Shown: positions 10,560 through 19,899 of the stretch, in pieces
How the letters are laid out: each line of letters starts with the position of its first letter
Numbering within the stretch: position 1 is the first letter of the stretch
Source of the DNA: Tsuneonella mangrovi
GTDB taxonomy: Bacteria; Pseudomonadota; Alphaproteobacteria; Sphingomonadales; Sphingomonadaceae
DNA: 64,000 nucleotides
Direction of reading: 5' to 3'
Assembly: GCF_002269345.1 (NCBI RefSeq)
Contig: NZ_CP022889.1
Coordinates: forward strand, 1,116,001 to 1,180,000
Notes under the pieces: model-generated
Told to the model about the DNA's origin: nothing
Databases searched by the model: none
The model's input: only the letters and a program-made list of their open reading frames with translations
Translations under genes and position numbers: made by a program

Positions 10560-11447
10560 TCAGGACTCCTTGCTTTCGTCCGAAGAGCCTTCGCCCTCGG
10601 CCGTGTTGTCTTCGCCGACCGCCGGGGTCGTTTCGTCACCGGCGCCAGCCTTCTGCTCCTTGAGCAGTTCGGCCTGGTGCGCAGCGTCGACCTGCGTGTG
10701 CACTTCATGTTCGGCAGCGGTCTCGACCAGGCCGGCATCGGCCTCTTCGTGTGCGGGCGCGGAGCCCTGCTTTTCGAGGATCGCGGCCGGGAACGGCAGG
10801 TCGTCGGCGTGCTTGAGCTTGACTGCGTCGCGGACAAGCAACCAGGCGTTCTTCGCACCCGGGACCGAGCCCTTGACGAAGATCAGCCCGCGGGTAGCGT
10901 CGGTGCGCACGACTTCCAGGTTCTGCTGGGTGCGCTGACGGTCGCCCATGTGGCCGGCCATCTTCTTGTTCTTGAACACGCGGCCCGGATCCTGGCGGTT
11001 ACCGGTCGAACCGTGCGAGCGGTGCGAAAGCGAGACGCCGTGGGTGGCGCGCAGGCCCCCGAAGCCCCAGCGCTTCATCGCGCCGGCAAAGCCCTTGCCC
11101 TGCGTGTGGCCGGTGATGTCGACCTTCTGCCCGGCGATGAAGTGTTCGGCGCTGATGTGCGAACCGACGGGGATGAGTGCATCCTCGCTCTCGACGCGGA
11201 ATTCCGCGACGCGCATCTTCAGGCCTACTTCCGCCTTGGCAAAAGCTTCGCGCTGCGGCTTGTTGACGTTCTTCTGCTTGGCTTCGCCTGCGCCGAGCTG
11301 GACAGCGTAATAGCCGTCACGGTCAGCGGTACGATGCGAAACCACCTGGCAGTCTTCCAGTGCAAGGACGGTAACCGGCACATGGCGGCCGTCCTCCTGG
11401 AACAGGCGGGTCATCCCGACTTTCTTTGCGATCACGCCTGAGCGCAT
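10560..11447 (-). CDS. rplC: 50S ribosomal protein L3 with acidic C-terminal extension
   Basis: L3 nucleates 50S assembly. The core begins [20 protein letters not shown] and includes the glutamine-methylation region [23 protein letters not shown]. The 295 residues exceed the usual 210-240, because a tail of about 70 residues rich in Ala, Glu, Asp and Ser follows the core (ending [12 protein letters not shown]). The tail is predicted disordered. The start at 11447 is fixed by the family N-terminus and by AGGAGA about seven bases upstream. An eight-codon in-frame extension upstream is rejected. Confidence 0.97.
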   Translation of the reverse strand: MRSGVIAKKVGMTRLFQEDGRHVPVTVLALEDCQVVSHRTADRDGYYAVQLGAGEAKQKNVNKPQREAFAKAEVGLKMRVAEFRVESEDALIPVGSHISAEHFIAGQKVDITGHTQGKGFAGAMKRWGFGGLRATHGVSLSHRSHGSTGNRQDPGRVFKNKKMAGHMGDRQRTQQNLEVVRTDATRGLIFVKGSVPGAKNAWLLVRDAVKLKHADDLPFPAAILEKQGSAPAHEEADAGLVETAAEHEVHTQVDAAHQAELLKEQKAGAGDETTPAVGEDNTAEGEGSSDESKES

Positions 11448-11629
11448 GACCAGATCTCCTAACAGAGGCACACGGGACCATTCCCGGGTGCTTGCCAGCC
11501 CAAATTGTCATGCATCGCCCCGTCCGGGCTGAAACTGCCATTCCTCGCGGAGCGGCGAGACGGGGGACGCTGCCCGGCAGGTGCCGGAGGTATCCCTGTG
11601 TCCGCGAGGCCGGAGCCCCGCAGCCGAAA
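11448..11629. other. 182-base rpsJ-rplC intercistronic gap
   Basis: The operon is otherwise packed with overlaps or short gaps, so this spacer is conspicuous. It contains a small hairpin (CCGGC/GCCGG) and several GC-rich inverted repeats, but no open frame with coding character, no clear promoter and no terminator. It could be a binding site for a ribosomal repressor or a processing site. Nothing in it proves either. Confidence 0.4.
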
Positions 11630-11941
11630 TCAAGCCAGCTTGATCTCAACGTTGACGCCAGCCGCCAGATCGAGCTTCATCAGCGCATCGACGGTCTGGG
11701 CGTTGGGCTGCACGATGTCGAGCAGCCGCTTGTAAGTGCGCACCTCGAACTGCTCGCGCGACTTCTTGTCGATGTGCGGGCCGCGGTTCACGGTGAACTT
11801 CTCGATGCGCGTCGGCAGTGGAATGGGTCCCCGGATCAACGCACCCGTACGACGGGCGGTATCCGCAATCTCGCCAGTCGCCTGGTCGAGCACGCGGTGA
11901 TCGAACGCCTTGAGGCGAATGCGGATATTCTGAGCTTCCAT
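11630..11941 (-). CDS. rpsJ: 30S ribosomal protein S10 (NusE)
   Basis: S10 is part of the 30S head and, with NusB, of antitermination complexes. It has 103 residues starting [19 protein letters not shown], with the signature [24 protein letters not shown] at 11941 is chosen over a GTG two codons upstream. It is the first gene of the S10 cluster, preceded by a leader of about 145 bases holding a hairpin with a T-tract and, further up, a promoter-like sequence. Confidence 0.98.
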   Translation of the reverse strand: MEAQNIRIRLKAFDHRVLDQATGEIADTARRTGALIRGPIPLPTRIEKFTVNRGPHIDKKSREQFEVRTYKRLLDIVQPNAQTVDALMKLDLAAGVNVEIKLA

Positions 11942-11984
11942 GTCCACTTACCGATGCGAAAGAGCCAAGGAGCTCGCGCTCCCC

Positions 11985-12033
11985 AAAAAAGAAAGGCCCG
12001 CCCCGCTTGCCCGGTTTCCCGGAACGGGCGGCC
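11985..12033 (-). terminator. terminator-like hairpin in the rpsJ leader (possible attenuator)
   Basis: Read on the minus strand, a long GC-rich stem (12033 down to 11995, with TTCCGGG/CCGGGCAA-type pairing inside and GGCC...GGCC outside, one bulge) is followed by TTTCTTTTTT at 11994-11985. It ends 44 bases before the rpsJ start and lies downstream of the candidate promoter at 12093-12121. It would therefore interrupt that promoter's own transcript. Alternatively it could be a second terminator for the tuf transcript. Confidence 0.6.
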
Positions 12034-12092
12034 TCCCCGAAATTCTATTGTCGAACACCCGCCGGTCCGGCGAATCTCCGTCTGTGGGCGCG

Positions 12093-12121
12093 CCTATACG
12101 GAGGAGCCGGGTCGCTGGCAA
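12093..12121 (-). promoter_or_regulatory. rpsJ: candidate promoter of the S10 operon
   Basis: Minus-strand TTGCCA (12121-12116), 17 bases, then TATAGG (12098-12093), running straight into GGCGCGCCC. The same GGCGCGCCC follows the -10 of the rpsL promoter candidate. The predicted start of transcription is near 12086, giving a leader of about 145 bases before rpsJ. The call rests on sequence only. Confidence 0.6.
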
Positions 12122-12191
12122 CCCCGAAATCGGCGATTTTTGGCCGCGCCGCGAAAGTTTCCGATGAAACCGGCACGACGCCTTCGCGAAG

Positions 12192-12232
12192 AAAAAGGAA
12201 AGGGCCCGCCTCTCGCCAGGAGAGACGGGCCC
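12192..12232 (-). terminator. intrinsic terminator downstream of tuf
   Basis: On the minus strand, stem GGGCCCG..CTCTC/GAGAG..CGGGCCC (arms 12232-12220 and 12214-12202) with a short loop is followed by TTTCCTTTTTC. It begins about 29 bases after the tuf stop, so it should end the rpsL-rpsG-fusA-tuf transcript. Confidence 0.85.
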
Positions 12233-12260
12233 GAATTCCGTTAGCTGTCGCTAGCGAAGA

Positions 12261-13451
12261 TTACTTGGTGATCTTCGAAACGACGCCCGAGCCGACGGTG
12301 CGACCGCCTTCGCGGATCGCGAAGCGCAGGCCTTCGTCCATCGCGATCGGCGCGATCAGCTTGACGCCGATCGAGACGTTGTCGCCCGGCATGACCATCT
12401 CGGTACCCTCAGGGAGGACAACCTCACCGGTCACGTCGGTGGTGCGGAAGTAGAACTGCGGGCGGTAGTTGGCGAAGAACGGCGTGTGACGGCCACCTTC
12501 GTCCTTCGACAGCACGTAGACTTCGGCTTCGAAATCGGTGTGCGGATTGACCGAACCCGGCTTCGCGAGAACCTGGCCGCGCTCCACCTCTTCGCGACCG
12601 ACGCCGCGGATCAGGGCACCGATGTTGTCGCCCGCTTCGCCGCGATCGAGCAGCTTACGGAACATTTCCACGCCGGTGACGGTGGTCTTCTTGGTGTCCT
12701 TGATGCCGACGATCTCGACTTCGTCACCCACGTTGACAACGCCAGTCTCGACGCGGCCGGTAACAACCGTACCACGACCCGAGATCGAGAACACGTCTTC
12801 GATCGGCATCAGGAACGCCTGGTCGACCGGACGGTCGGGCTGCGGGATGTACTCGTCGACGGCATTCATCAGCTCGATGATCGAGTTCTTGCCAATCGCT
12901 TCGTCGCGACCTTCGAGAGCGGCCAGCGCCGAACCCTTGACGATCGGAATGTTGTCGCCGTCGAAGTCGTAGCTCGAAAGCAGCTCGCGGACTTCCAGTT
13001 CGACGAGCTCGAGGATTTCCTCGTCGTCGACCTGGTCGACCTTGTTCATGTACACGACCAGCGCCGGCACGCCGACCTGGCGGGCAAGCAGGATGTGCTC
13101 GCGGGTCTGCGGCATCGGGCCGTCGGCAGCGTTCACGACCAGGATCGCGCCATCCATCTGGGCGGCACCGGTGATCATGTTCTTCACGTAGTCGGCGTGA
13201 CCCGGGCAGTCGACGTGCGCGTAGTGGCGCGCAGCGGTCTCGTACTCGACGTGGGCGGTCGAGATGGTGATCCCGCGCTCACGCTCTTCCGGAGCCTTGT
13301 CGATGTTGGCGAAGTCGACAGCTGCACCGCCGTGCTCTTCAGCCATCACCTTGGTGATCGCCGCGGTCAGCGTGGTCTTGCCGTGGTCGACGTGACCGAT
13401 GGTGCCGATGTTGCAGTGCGGCTTGTTCCGCTCGAATTTTTCCTTGGCCAT
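12261..13451 (-). CDS. tuf: elongation factor Tu
   Basis: GTPase that delivers aminoacyl-tRNA to the ribosome. It has 396 residues starting [19 protein letters not shown]. The G1 loop GHVDHGKT is at 19-26, DCPGHADY forms G3 and NKVD forms G4. The ATG at 13451 is chosen over an upstream in-frame extension that lacks family similarity. It follows fusA by 97 bases and is the last gene of the str operon, ending before a strong terminator. No second tuf copy is in this window. Confidence 0.98.
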   Translation of the reverse strand: MAKEKFERNKPHCNIGTIGHVDHGKTTLTAAITKVMAEEHGGAAVDFANIDKAPEERERGITISTAHVEYETAARHYAHVDCPGHADYVKNMITGAAQMDGAILVVNAADGPMPQTREHILLARQVGVPALVVYMNKVDQVDDEEILELVELEVRELLSSYDFDGDNIPIVKGSALAALEGRDEAIGKNSIIELMNAVDEYIPQPDRPVDQAFLMPIEDVFSISGRGTVVTGRVETGVVNVGDEVEIVGIKDTKKTTVTGVEMFRKLLDRGEAGDNIGALIRGVGREEVERGQVLAKPGSVNPHTDFEAEVYVLSKDEGGRHTPFFANYRPQFYFRTTDVTGEVVLPEGTEMVMPGDNVSIGVKLIAPIAMDEGLRFAIREGGRTVGSGVVSKITK

Positions 13452-13548
13452 TTTACTCGTAACCTCTGTCTGTCTGGAAATGAATTTCACCAAGCCTCGA
13501 GGTCGGCACCCGGTGAATCAGGCGCCGCCCCTAGACGCTTGCCCTCTC

Positions 13549-15642
<2,094 letters not shown>

Positions 15643-15692
15643 GGAAAATTCCTCGGTTCGTGCGGGGAGCCCTCTTGCGGAGGGTCGCGCCC

Positions 15693-15721
15693 CATATAGT
15701 TAAGAATGTGACCGGTTAAAG
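15693..15721 (-). promoter_or_regulatory. possible internal promoter upstream of fusA
   Basis: In the rpsG-fusA gap the minus strand reads CTTTAA, 17 bases, TATATG, then GGGGCGCGACCC. The -10 and the following GC block resemble the rpsL and rpsJ promoter candidates, but the -35 is poor. Low-confidence call from sequence similarity alone. Confidence 0.3.
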
Positions 15722-15796
15722 TCGGTCGCCCCGCCTGTCCCCCGCCCGGTGTCTCGACCATGCTCGACACGAACGGGGCAAAGACGAAGCATCAGA

Positions 15797-16267
15797 TCAC
15801 CAGCGATAGTGGCTGAACGCGCGGTTGGCGTCGGCCATGCGGTGGGTATCTTCCCGCTTCTTGACCGCGTTGCCGCGATTGTTGGCCGCATCCATCAGCT
15901 CGCCCGAAAGGCGCGCCGCCATGGTGGTTTCCGGGCGACCGCGCGCAGCGGTGATCAGCCAGCGGATGGCCAGCGCCTGGGCACGCTCGGGGCGCACCTC
16001 GACCGGCACCTGGTAGGTGGCACCACCCACGCGGCGGCTGCGGACCTCGATCTGCGGCTTGATGTTGTTCAGCGCATCGTGGAACACCGCGACCGGATCG
16101 GTCTTGGCCTTGGCTTCCACGGTATCGAGCGCACCATATACGATGCGTTCGGCGACCGACTTCTTCCCGTCGAGCATGAGGTTGTTCATGAACTTCGACA
16201 GCACCTGATCACCGAACTTCGGGTCAGGCAGGATTTCCCGCTTCTCGGGACGACGACGACGTGACAT
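15797..16267 (-). CDS. rpsG: 30S ribosomal protein S7
   Basis: S7 organises the 16S 3' domain and contacts E-site tRNA. It has 156 residues starting [20 protein letters not shown], with the signature [18 protein letters not shown]. The start at 16267 has AAGGAG ten bases upstream. An in-frame extension further upstream is out of the family. It lies 167 bases downstream of rpsL, with two striking hairpins in that gap. Confidence 0.98.
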   Translation of the reverse strand: MSRRRRPEKREILPDPKFGDQVLSKFMNNLMLDGKKSVAERIVYGALDTVEAKAKTDPVAVFHDALNNIKPQIEVRSRRVGGATYQVPVEVRPERAQALAIRWLITAARGRPETTMAARLSGELMDAANNRGNAVKKREDTHRMADANRAFSHYRW

Positions 16268-16311
16268 TTTATCCGTACTCCTTCGGAGTTCGGGGTTCGG
16301 CTCCGGCCCGT

Positions 16312-16372
16312 CTCCCCCTCCCAACCACCCGATAGCCTACCGGGGATCATATCGGGTGGTTGGGAGGGGGAG
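16312..16372. repeat. 23-bp perfect inverted repeat between rpsL and rpsG
   Basis: Arms 16312-16334 and 16350-16372 are exact reverse complements, with a 15-base loop. Beyond one mismatch, pairing continues for five more base pairs (16306-16310 with 16374-16378). No T-tract follows on either strand, so it is not a simple terminator. It would form a very stable hairpin in the str mRNA. It could be a mobile palindromic unit (REP/MITE-like) or an RNA processing or stabilising structure. Confidence 0.85.
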
Positions 16373-16389
16373 TCGGGCTGGCACCGCAA

Positions 16390-16411
16390 GGTCAGCACGG
16401 ATGTGCTGACC
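16390..16411. repeat. 9-bp perfect hairpin after rpsL
   Basis: GGTCAGCAC and GTGCTGACC pair across a four-base loop, 24 bases downstream of the rpsL stop (minus strand). The next bases are not T-rich, so a role in mRNA processing or stability is more likely than termination. Confidence 0.7.
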
Positions 16412-16434
16412 GCACCCCACAAAAACCTAAAACC

Positions 16435-16806
16435 TTACTTCGGACGCTTGGCGCCGTACTTCGAACGGCTCTGCTTGCGGTCCTTCACACCCTGCGTGTC
16501 GAGCACGCCGCGCAGCACGTGGTAGCGCACGCCGGGAAGGTCGCGCACACGCCCGCCGCGGATCAGCACGACGCTGTGTTCCTGCAGGTTGTGGCCCTCG
16601 CCGGGGATGTAGGAGATGACCTCGCGCTGGTTCGTCAGGCGGACCTTGGCCACCTTGCGCAGCGCCGAGTTCGGCTTCTTCGGGGTCGTGGTATAGACGC
16701 GGGTGCAGACGCCGCGCTTCTGCGGGTTCTGCTCCATCGCAGGGACCTTGCTCTTGGCCTTCTGCGGAACGCGGCCCTTGCGGACCAGCTGGTTGATCGT
16801 CGGCAT
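16435..16806 (-). CDS. rpsL: 30S ribosomal protein S12, with Arg at position 88
   Basis: S12 sits at the decoding centre and is the classic streptomycin target. It has 123 residues starting [16 protein letters not shown], with the loop [13 protein letters not shown] (Lys43 kept) and [13 protein letters not shown]. Position 88, Lys in E. coli, is Arg here (codon CGC). K88R is a known streptomycin-resistance substitution in some bacteria. ATG at 16806 is chosen over an upstream in-frame start because it gives the family N-terminus. It is the first gene of the str operon after a long leader. Confidence 0.98.
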   Translation of the reverse strand: MPTINQLVRKGRVPQKAKSKVPAMEQNPQKRGVCTRVYTTTPKKPNSALRKVAKVRLTNQREVISYIPGEGHNLQEHSVVLIRGGRVRDLPGVRYHVLRGVLDTQGVKDRKQSRSKYGAKRPK

Positions 16807-17045
16807 AGATTCTCTTCTCTTCACCGTGTGCCCGACCCGGATGGGTCAAGGCGTTAATGGCGGCGACTAGCGGGATGCCGATGGAATGTTCGATGGTCCG
16901 GGCGAGCCACGCGCGGCGCAGCGATGCGCCATTGCGTAGATATTCGCACGAGCCTGAAACGCTCCACCAGGCAAGCCGCACGGCCACCGGGTTACTTTGA
17001 CGGCTGCCCCAAGGTTCCCGGAAGGCGCCCCTTTCGGGGACCGCA

Positions 17046-17066
17046 GCCCCGGACCTGATCCGGGGC
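17046..17066. repeat. 8-bp palindrome in the rpsL leader
   Basis: GCCCCGGA and TCCGGGGC flank a five-base loop (CCTGA). The core CCGGACCTGATCCGG resembles short palindromes common between genes of sphingomonads. That comparison is from memory, not a search. Confidence 0.5.
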
Positions 17067-17090
17067 CGTTCGCCTCCTGGTCTGCCTCAA

Positions 17091-17125
17091 TAGAAAAGAG
17101 CCCCTCGCATGGTGTGAGGAGCCCC
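17091..17125 (-). terminator. terminator-like hairpin in the rpsL leader (possible attenuator)
   Basis: On the minus strand GGGGCTCCTC (17125-17116) can pair with GAGGGGCTCT (17106-17097) using some G-U pairs. The loop is nine bases, and TTTCTA follows. It begins about 61 bases after the predicted start of the rpsL promoter, the same geometry as the hairpin in the rpsJ leader. Confidence 0.45.
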
Positions 17126-17193
17126 GGGACATGACCGGCAATGTTCAGCTCTATCTGCCCGGTGTTGGACGAATCCTACGCCGGATGGGCGCG

Positions 17194-17222
17194 CCCTTAG
17201 GCGGGAAAGGGGTGGGGGTCAA
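17194..17222 (-). promoter_or_regulatory. rpsL: candidate promoter of the str operon
   Basis: Minus-strand TTGACC (17222-17217), 17 bases, TAAGGG (17199-17194), leading into GGGCGCGCCC. The -35 is close to consensus and the downstream GC element is shared with the rpsJ promoter. The predicted leader to rpsL is about 380 bases. Confidence 0.65.
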
Positions 17223-17302
17223 GGGCTTGCGTTAGGCGCAGTTGATCGACAAGTTTCGCCAAAATCTGCCTGGAAATCTGTTTTCAATGATTTCACAAAC
17301 AA

Positions 17303-17328
17303 AATAGATGGATTAAGTGCAATCTATT
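17303..17328. promoter_or_regulatory. operator-like inverted repeat before the accessory pair
   Basis: AATAGAT (17303-17309) and ATCTATT (17322-17328) are exact inverted copies 12 bases apart, in AT-rich DNA about ten bases before the ribosome site of the next gene. A weak plus-strand promoter (TTTTCA, 17 bases, ATAGAT) overlaps the left arm. This is the layout of an autoregulated operon, but no regulator is identified. Confidence 0.45.
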
Positions 17329-17348
17329 AGCCGTTGGCGGAGGGTCGA

Positions 17349-18359
17349 GTGCCAATAACAAATGTCCACACATACCTCGTCCATGCAAATAAGGGCATAG
17401 ACCCACCAGCCGCTATTGGTGGAGCAGAAGTTCCCCTGCAAGGCATGGTCTATGAGCTGTTGCGGGATATCTACGACAATGCAGAGAATGAGTGCGTAAT
17501 TGACATTGCATTTAACGTCTCAAACGATGGCCAACAGTTAAACCCTTGCCGCAGCCTTCTCCAAGATTATCTGACGAATCCGACCACAGCCAACGGAAGG
17601 ACCCTTGCAGAACGCCTTGGAGGTGTCACGACAAAACGCTCGGGTTTGGGCCTATTATTCCTAGTTAAGGGACAAGATGAAGCAAACCACAAGATTGTGG
17701 TCGCGCGGTTCCCCGCAAAAAGCGGAATCTTGGCCGAGGAGGGGCAGAATCAACTAAGCATCGAATATCTCGAACGCGTATTCATGCGTAGCGCCACGGC
17801 ATACAAGGCCGTTTTGTTCGCCGGCACTTCGATCAGAAACCAGTTTTGGATTGGCAAGGCGGTCGACCGACAAATAAATAGCCGAGACATTGAGACTTCG
17901 GCCTATTGGATCGTCGATTTCCTTGATGCCGATCTTCGAACAACTTCGGCACTTGGAACTCGTAGGCTCGCAATTGCAATTCGCGACGCCGCGAGACACG
18001 CCGCTGATCTGACGGTTAAGCAGGAAATCGTATCGGCTGTCACATTAGCGGCAGGACTTAACAATCAAGTCCTAAGCCCAAGACAGTTTGTTCAAAATTT
18101 TGCTCTTTCAAATGCCGCATCGCAGGCAATATTTGATGGCATTCCCAACAACCTCCTTGACGAAACATTTCGCTTCGACCGGGCTGAGTTCATGCGACAG
18201 GTTCCCGTCAAGTCTGTTAAACTCGACAATGGCGCACTGTTGATGGGCCAAACCGACGAATTTGAGGAATTATTCGACCGCGAGGAAGTCGGTGAAGGAC
18301 AAGTTAGATTTTCGACTACCGGCAGGATAATTTCCGAGAAGCTTGAGAAAATAAAATGA
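17349..18359 (+). CDS. unrecognised 336-aa protein, partner of a RelA/SpoT-type synthetase
   Basis: I do not recognise this family with confidence. The GTG at 17349 is preferred because GGAGG lies five bases upstream. An in-frame TTG at 17334 would add five residues. The protein is soluble-looking, with no signal peptide or membrane segment. Notable blocks are VYELLRDIYDNAENE (about 35-50), LAERLGGVTTKRSGLGLLFLV (about 87-107), ARFPAKSGILAEE (about 118-130) and a C-terminal strand-rich end finishing TTGRIISEKLEKIK. The overall plan weakly recalls NdpA/YejK nucleoid-associated proteins, which is speculative. Base composition is clearly lower in GC than the flanks. Its stop overlaps the next start (ATGA), so the two are almost certainly made together. 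Confidence 0.75.
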   Translation: MPITNVHTYLVHANKGIDPPAAIGGAEVPLQGMVYELLRDIYDNAENECVIDIAFNVSNDGQQLNPCRSLLQDYLTNPTTANGRTLAERLGGVTTKRSGLGLLFLVKGQDEANHKIVVARFPAKSGILAEEGQNQLSIEYLERVFMRSATAYKAVLFAGTSIRNQFWIGKAVDRQINSRDIETSAYWIVDFLDADLRTTSALGTRRLAIAIRDAARHAADLTVKQEIVSAVTLAAGLNNQVLSPRQFVQNFALSNAASQAIFDGIPNNLLDETFRFDRAEFMRQVPVKSVKLDNGALLMGQTDEFEELFDREEVGEGQVRFSTTGRIISEKLEKIK

Positions 18360-18964
18360 CCCTATCAGAAGAGTATGCGGATCGCTTTGCCTCCGTTCTC
18401 ACGCCTTCGGCCAGCCTTATTCAGAAGGATTTGGTGGAATGGCTGGACGGAGAGCCGCGAATTGATCGCATTTCGGCCCGAGCTAAGAGTGTAGACCGAT
18501 TTGTTGCGAAGGCATCAAAGATGTCGAGCGGCAAACCCAAATATGATGACCCACTAAACGAAATTCAGGACCAGATCGGTGCCAGAATTATCGTGTTTTA
18601 TGAATATGACGTTGATCGAGTATCAGATATTATAAATCGATATTTGAAACCTATCGAATTCAAGATGATGTCACCTGAAAGTCAATGGACATTTGGTTAT
18701 TTTGGCAAGCATTTTATCTACCTTACGCCAACTCATATAGTTGAGTCTGCTGGTGAGAAAAGAGAAGAAGTTCCATTCTGTTTCGAACTTCAGATCAAAA
18801 CTCTCTTTCAGCACGCGTGGTCAGAGGCCAATCACGATCTTGGGTACAAACCGGGAGAGCAAGAGCTTGACCCGGAACACGAGCGAATGCTCGCATTTGC
18901 CTCTGCCCAAGCATGGGGAGCAGACAAAACCTTCTCCCAACTAGTGAAAGAGCGGGCTGGTTAG
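18356..18964 (+). CDS. RelA/SpoT-domain nucleotide pyrophosphokinase, small alarmone synthetase-like
   Basis: It has 202 residues, essentially one synthetase domain without hydrolase, TGS or ACT parts. Visible synthetase landmarks are RAKSVDRFVAK (42-52), the metal-binding stretch IQDQIGARIIVFY (Asp72, Arg77), GYFGKH in place of the usual GYxSxH (Tyr115, His119), and FELQIKTLFQHAWSEANHDLGYK (Glu144, Gln146, His153, His160, Tyr164). All residues expected for catalysis seem present, so it is predicted active. Products could be (p)ppGpp or ppApp, or it could pyrophosphorylate tRNA ends as toxSAS enzymes do; the sequence cannot tell. It overlaps its partner by four bases. Low-GC composition suggests transfer. 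Confidence 0.85.
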   Translation: MTLSEEYADRFASVLTPSASLIQKDLVEWLDGEPRIDRISARAKSVDRFVAKASKMSSGKPKYDDPLNEIQDQIGARIIVFYEYDVDRVSDIINRYLKPIEFKMMSPESQWTFGYFGKHFIYLTPTHIVESAGEKREEVPFCFELQIKTLFQHAWSEANHDLGYKPGEQELDPEHERMLAFASAQAWGADKTFSQLVKERAG

Positions 18965-19011
18965 TTATTGAATTTCCTACACTCTAAATTTTTGCAATCT
19001 ACCTGCGGGTT

Positions 19012-19815
19012 ATGTCCGACCCAACCCCCACCCGAAAAATCGCCCGCCAGGCCACCTCCGCCGTCGCCTTTACCGCCGAGCCGCCGGAGGACGACAATCC
19101 GCTGCTCGCCTTCCCCCCCTATCGCCACGCCGCTCCGCGCCGCAACTCGATCACGCCCGAGCTGCAGCGCCGATTCGTCTCCACCCTCGCCGCCACCGGC
19201 ATCGTCACCCAGGCCGCCAAGTCCATCGGCAAGAGCATGGAGGCGCTCTACAAGCTGCGCGCGCGGCCCGGCGCGGAAGGGTTCGCCGCAGCATGGGACG
19301 CGGCGCTGGAGCGCGGGGTCTCCCGGCTGGAGGATTGCGCGCTCGAACGCGCGATCCAGGGCACGCCCACCCCGATCGTTTCGGGCGGGGAGCTGCTGGG
19401 ATACTGGGACAAGCCCGACAACAACCTGCTGCGCTTCCTGCTCCAGCATCGCCTGTCCGAAAGATACGGCGTGCAGAAGCTCAAGCCCGGGCACCCGGTG
19501 TACGAAAGCATCCGCGCCGAAGTGCTGGCCGAGGAAGCCAAGAAGCGCGACGAAAGCGAGGAAGACGTGATCCGCTCGCTGACCGACCGGCTCGAGCGGA
19601 TGCGCCAGCGGCAGGTGGAACAGGGCACGCTGTGGATCGACGAGAACGGCCGCGGGCACGCGGTGCCGCCCGAACACTGGCCCGACAAGCCGTGGGAATA
19701 CTGGCCCGAGCGCGCGCCCGACGGCAGCCCGCACATGACCCGCAGGGAAGCGGGCGATGGCGAGGGCTGGGGTGATGACGACGACGATGATGACGACGAT
19801 GGTTGGGCCGTCTGA
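19012..19815 (+). CDS. hypothetical protein with terminase-small-subunit-like helix-turn-helix and poly-Asp tail
   Basis: It has 267 residues and no membrane segment. Residues about 45-95 (TPELQRRFVSTLAATGIVTQAAKSIGKSMEALYKLR) look like the helix-turn-helix of phage small terminase or transposase-type DNA-binding proteins. A charged helical stretch follows around 165-200. The end carries GDGEGWG and an uninterrupted run of nine Asp before GWAV. Base composition is like the chromosome, so it belongs to the core rather than the neighbouring island. Function is not known, and DNA binding is only an inference. Confidence 0.75.
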   Translation: MSDPTPTRKIARQATSAVAFTAEPPEDDNPLLAFPPYRHAAPRRNSITPELQRRFVSTLAATGIVTQAAKSIGKSMEALYKLRARPGAEGFAAAWDAALERGVSRLEDCALERAIQGTPTPIVSGGELLGYWDKPDNNLLRFLLQHRLSERYGVQKLKPGHPVYESIRAEVLAEEAKKRDESEEDVIRSLTDRLERMRQRQVEQGTLWIDENGRGHAVPPEHWPDKPWEYWPERAPDGSPHMTRREAGDGEGWGDDDDDDDDDGWAV

Positions 19816-19899
19816 CCGGCGCACAAGGGGGCATGACCTGCGCCGAAATTCCCGCTAGGGCCGGTAGCCACGCTTTCACCCGGACGCCGCGCACCGCCC

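Larger units (their letters stand above)
16807..17333. other. 527-base region between rpsL and the accessory pair: rpsL leader and promoter
   Basis: No convincing gene is present. On the minus strand it carries the str promoter candidate (17194-17222), then a terminator-like hairpin (17091-17125), a short palindrome (17046-17066) and about 240 bases of leader with no clear open frame. On the plus strand the right end becomes AT-rich (from about 17223) and holds the inverted repeat in front of the accessory pair. Confidence 0.6.

Noticed and set aside
16427-16987. Alternative frame starting in the rpsL leader, possible leader peptide gene
   Set aside because: It runs through rpsL in another frame. 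The leader part (about 60 codons) has no ribosome site and no biased composition typical of attenuator peptides.
17046-17066. Palindrome considered as a transcription terminator
   Set aside because: No T-tract follows on either strand; kept as a repeat only.
19012-19815. Reading the terminase-like protein as a prophage remnant
   Set aside because: No other phage genes nearby and composition matches the chromosome. The helix-turn-helix resemblance alone is not enough.
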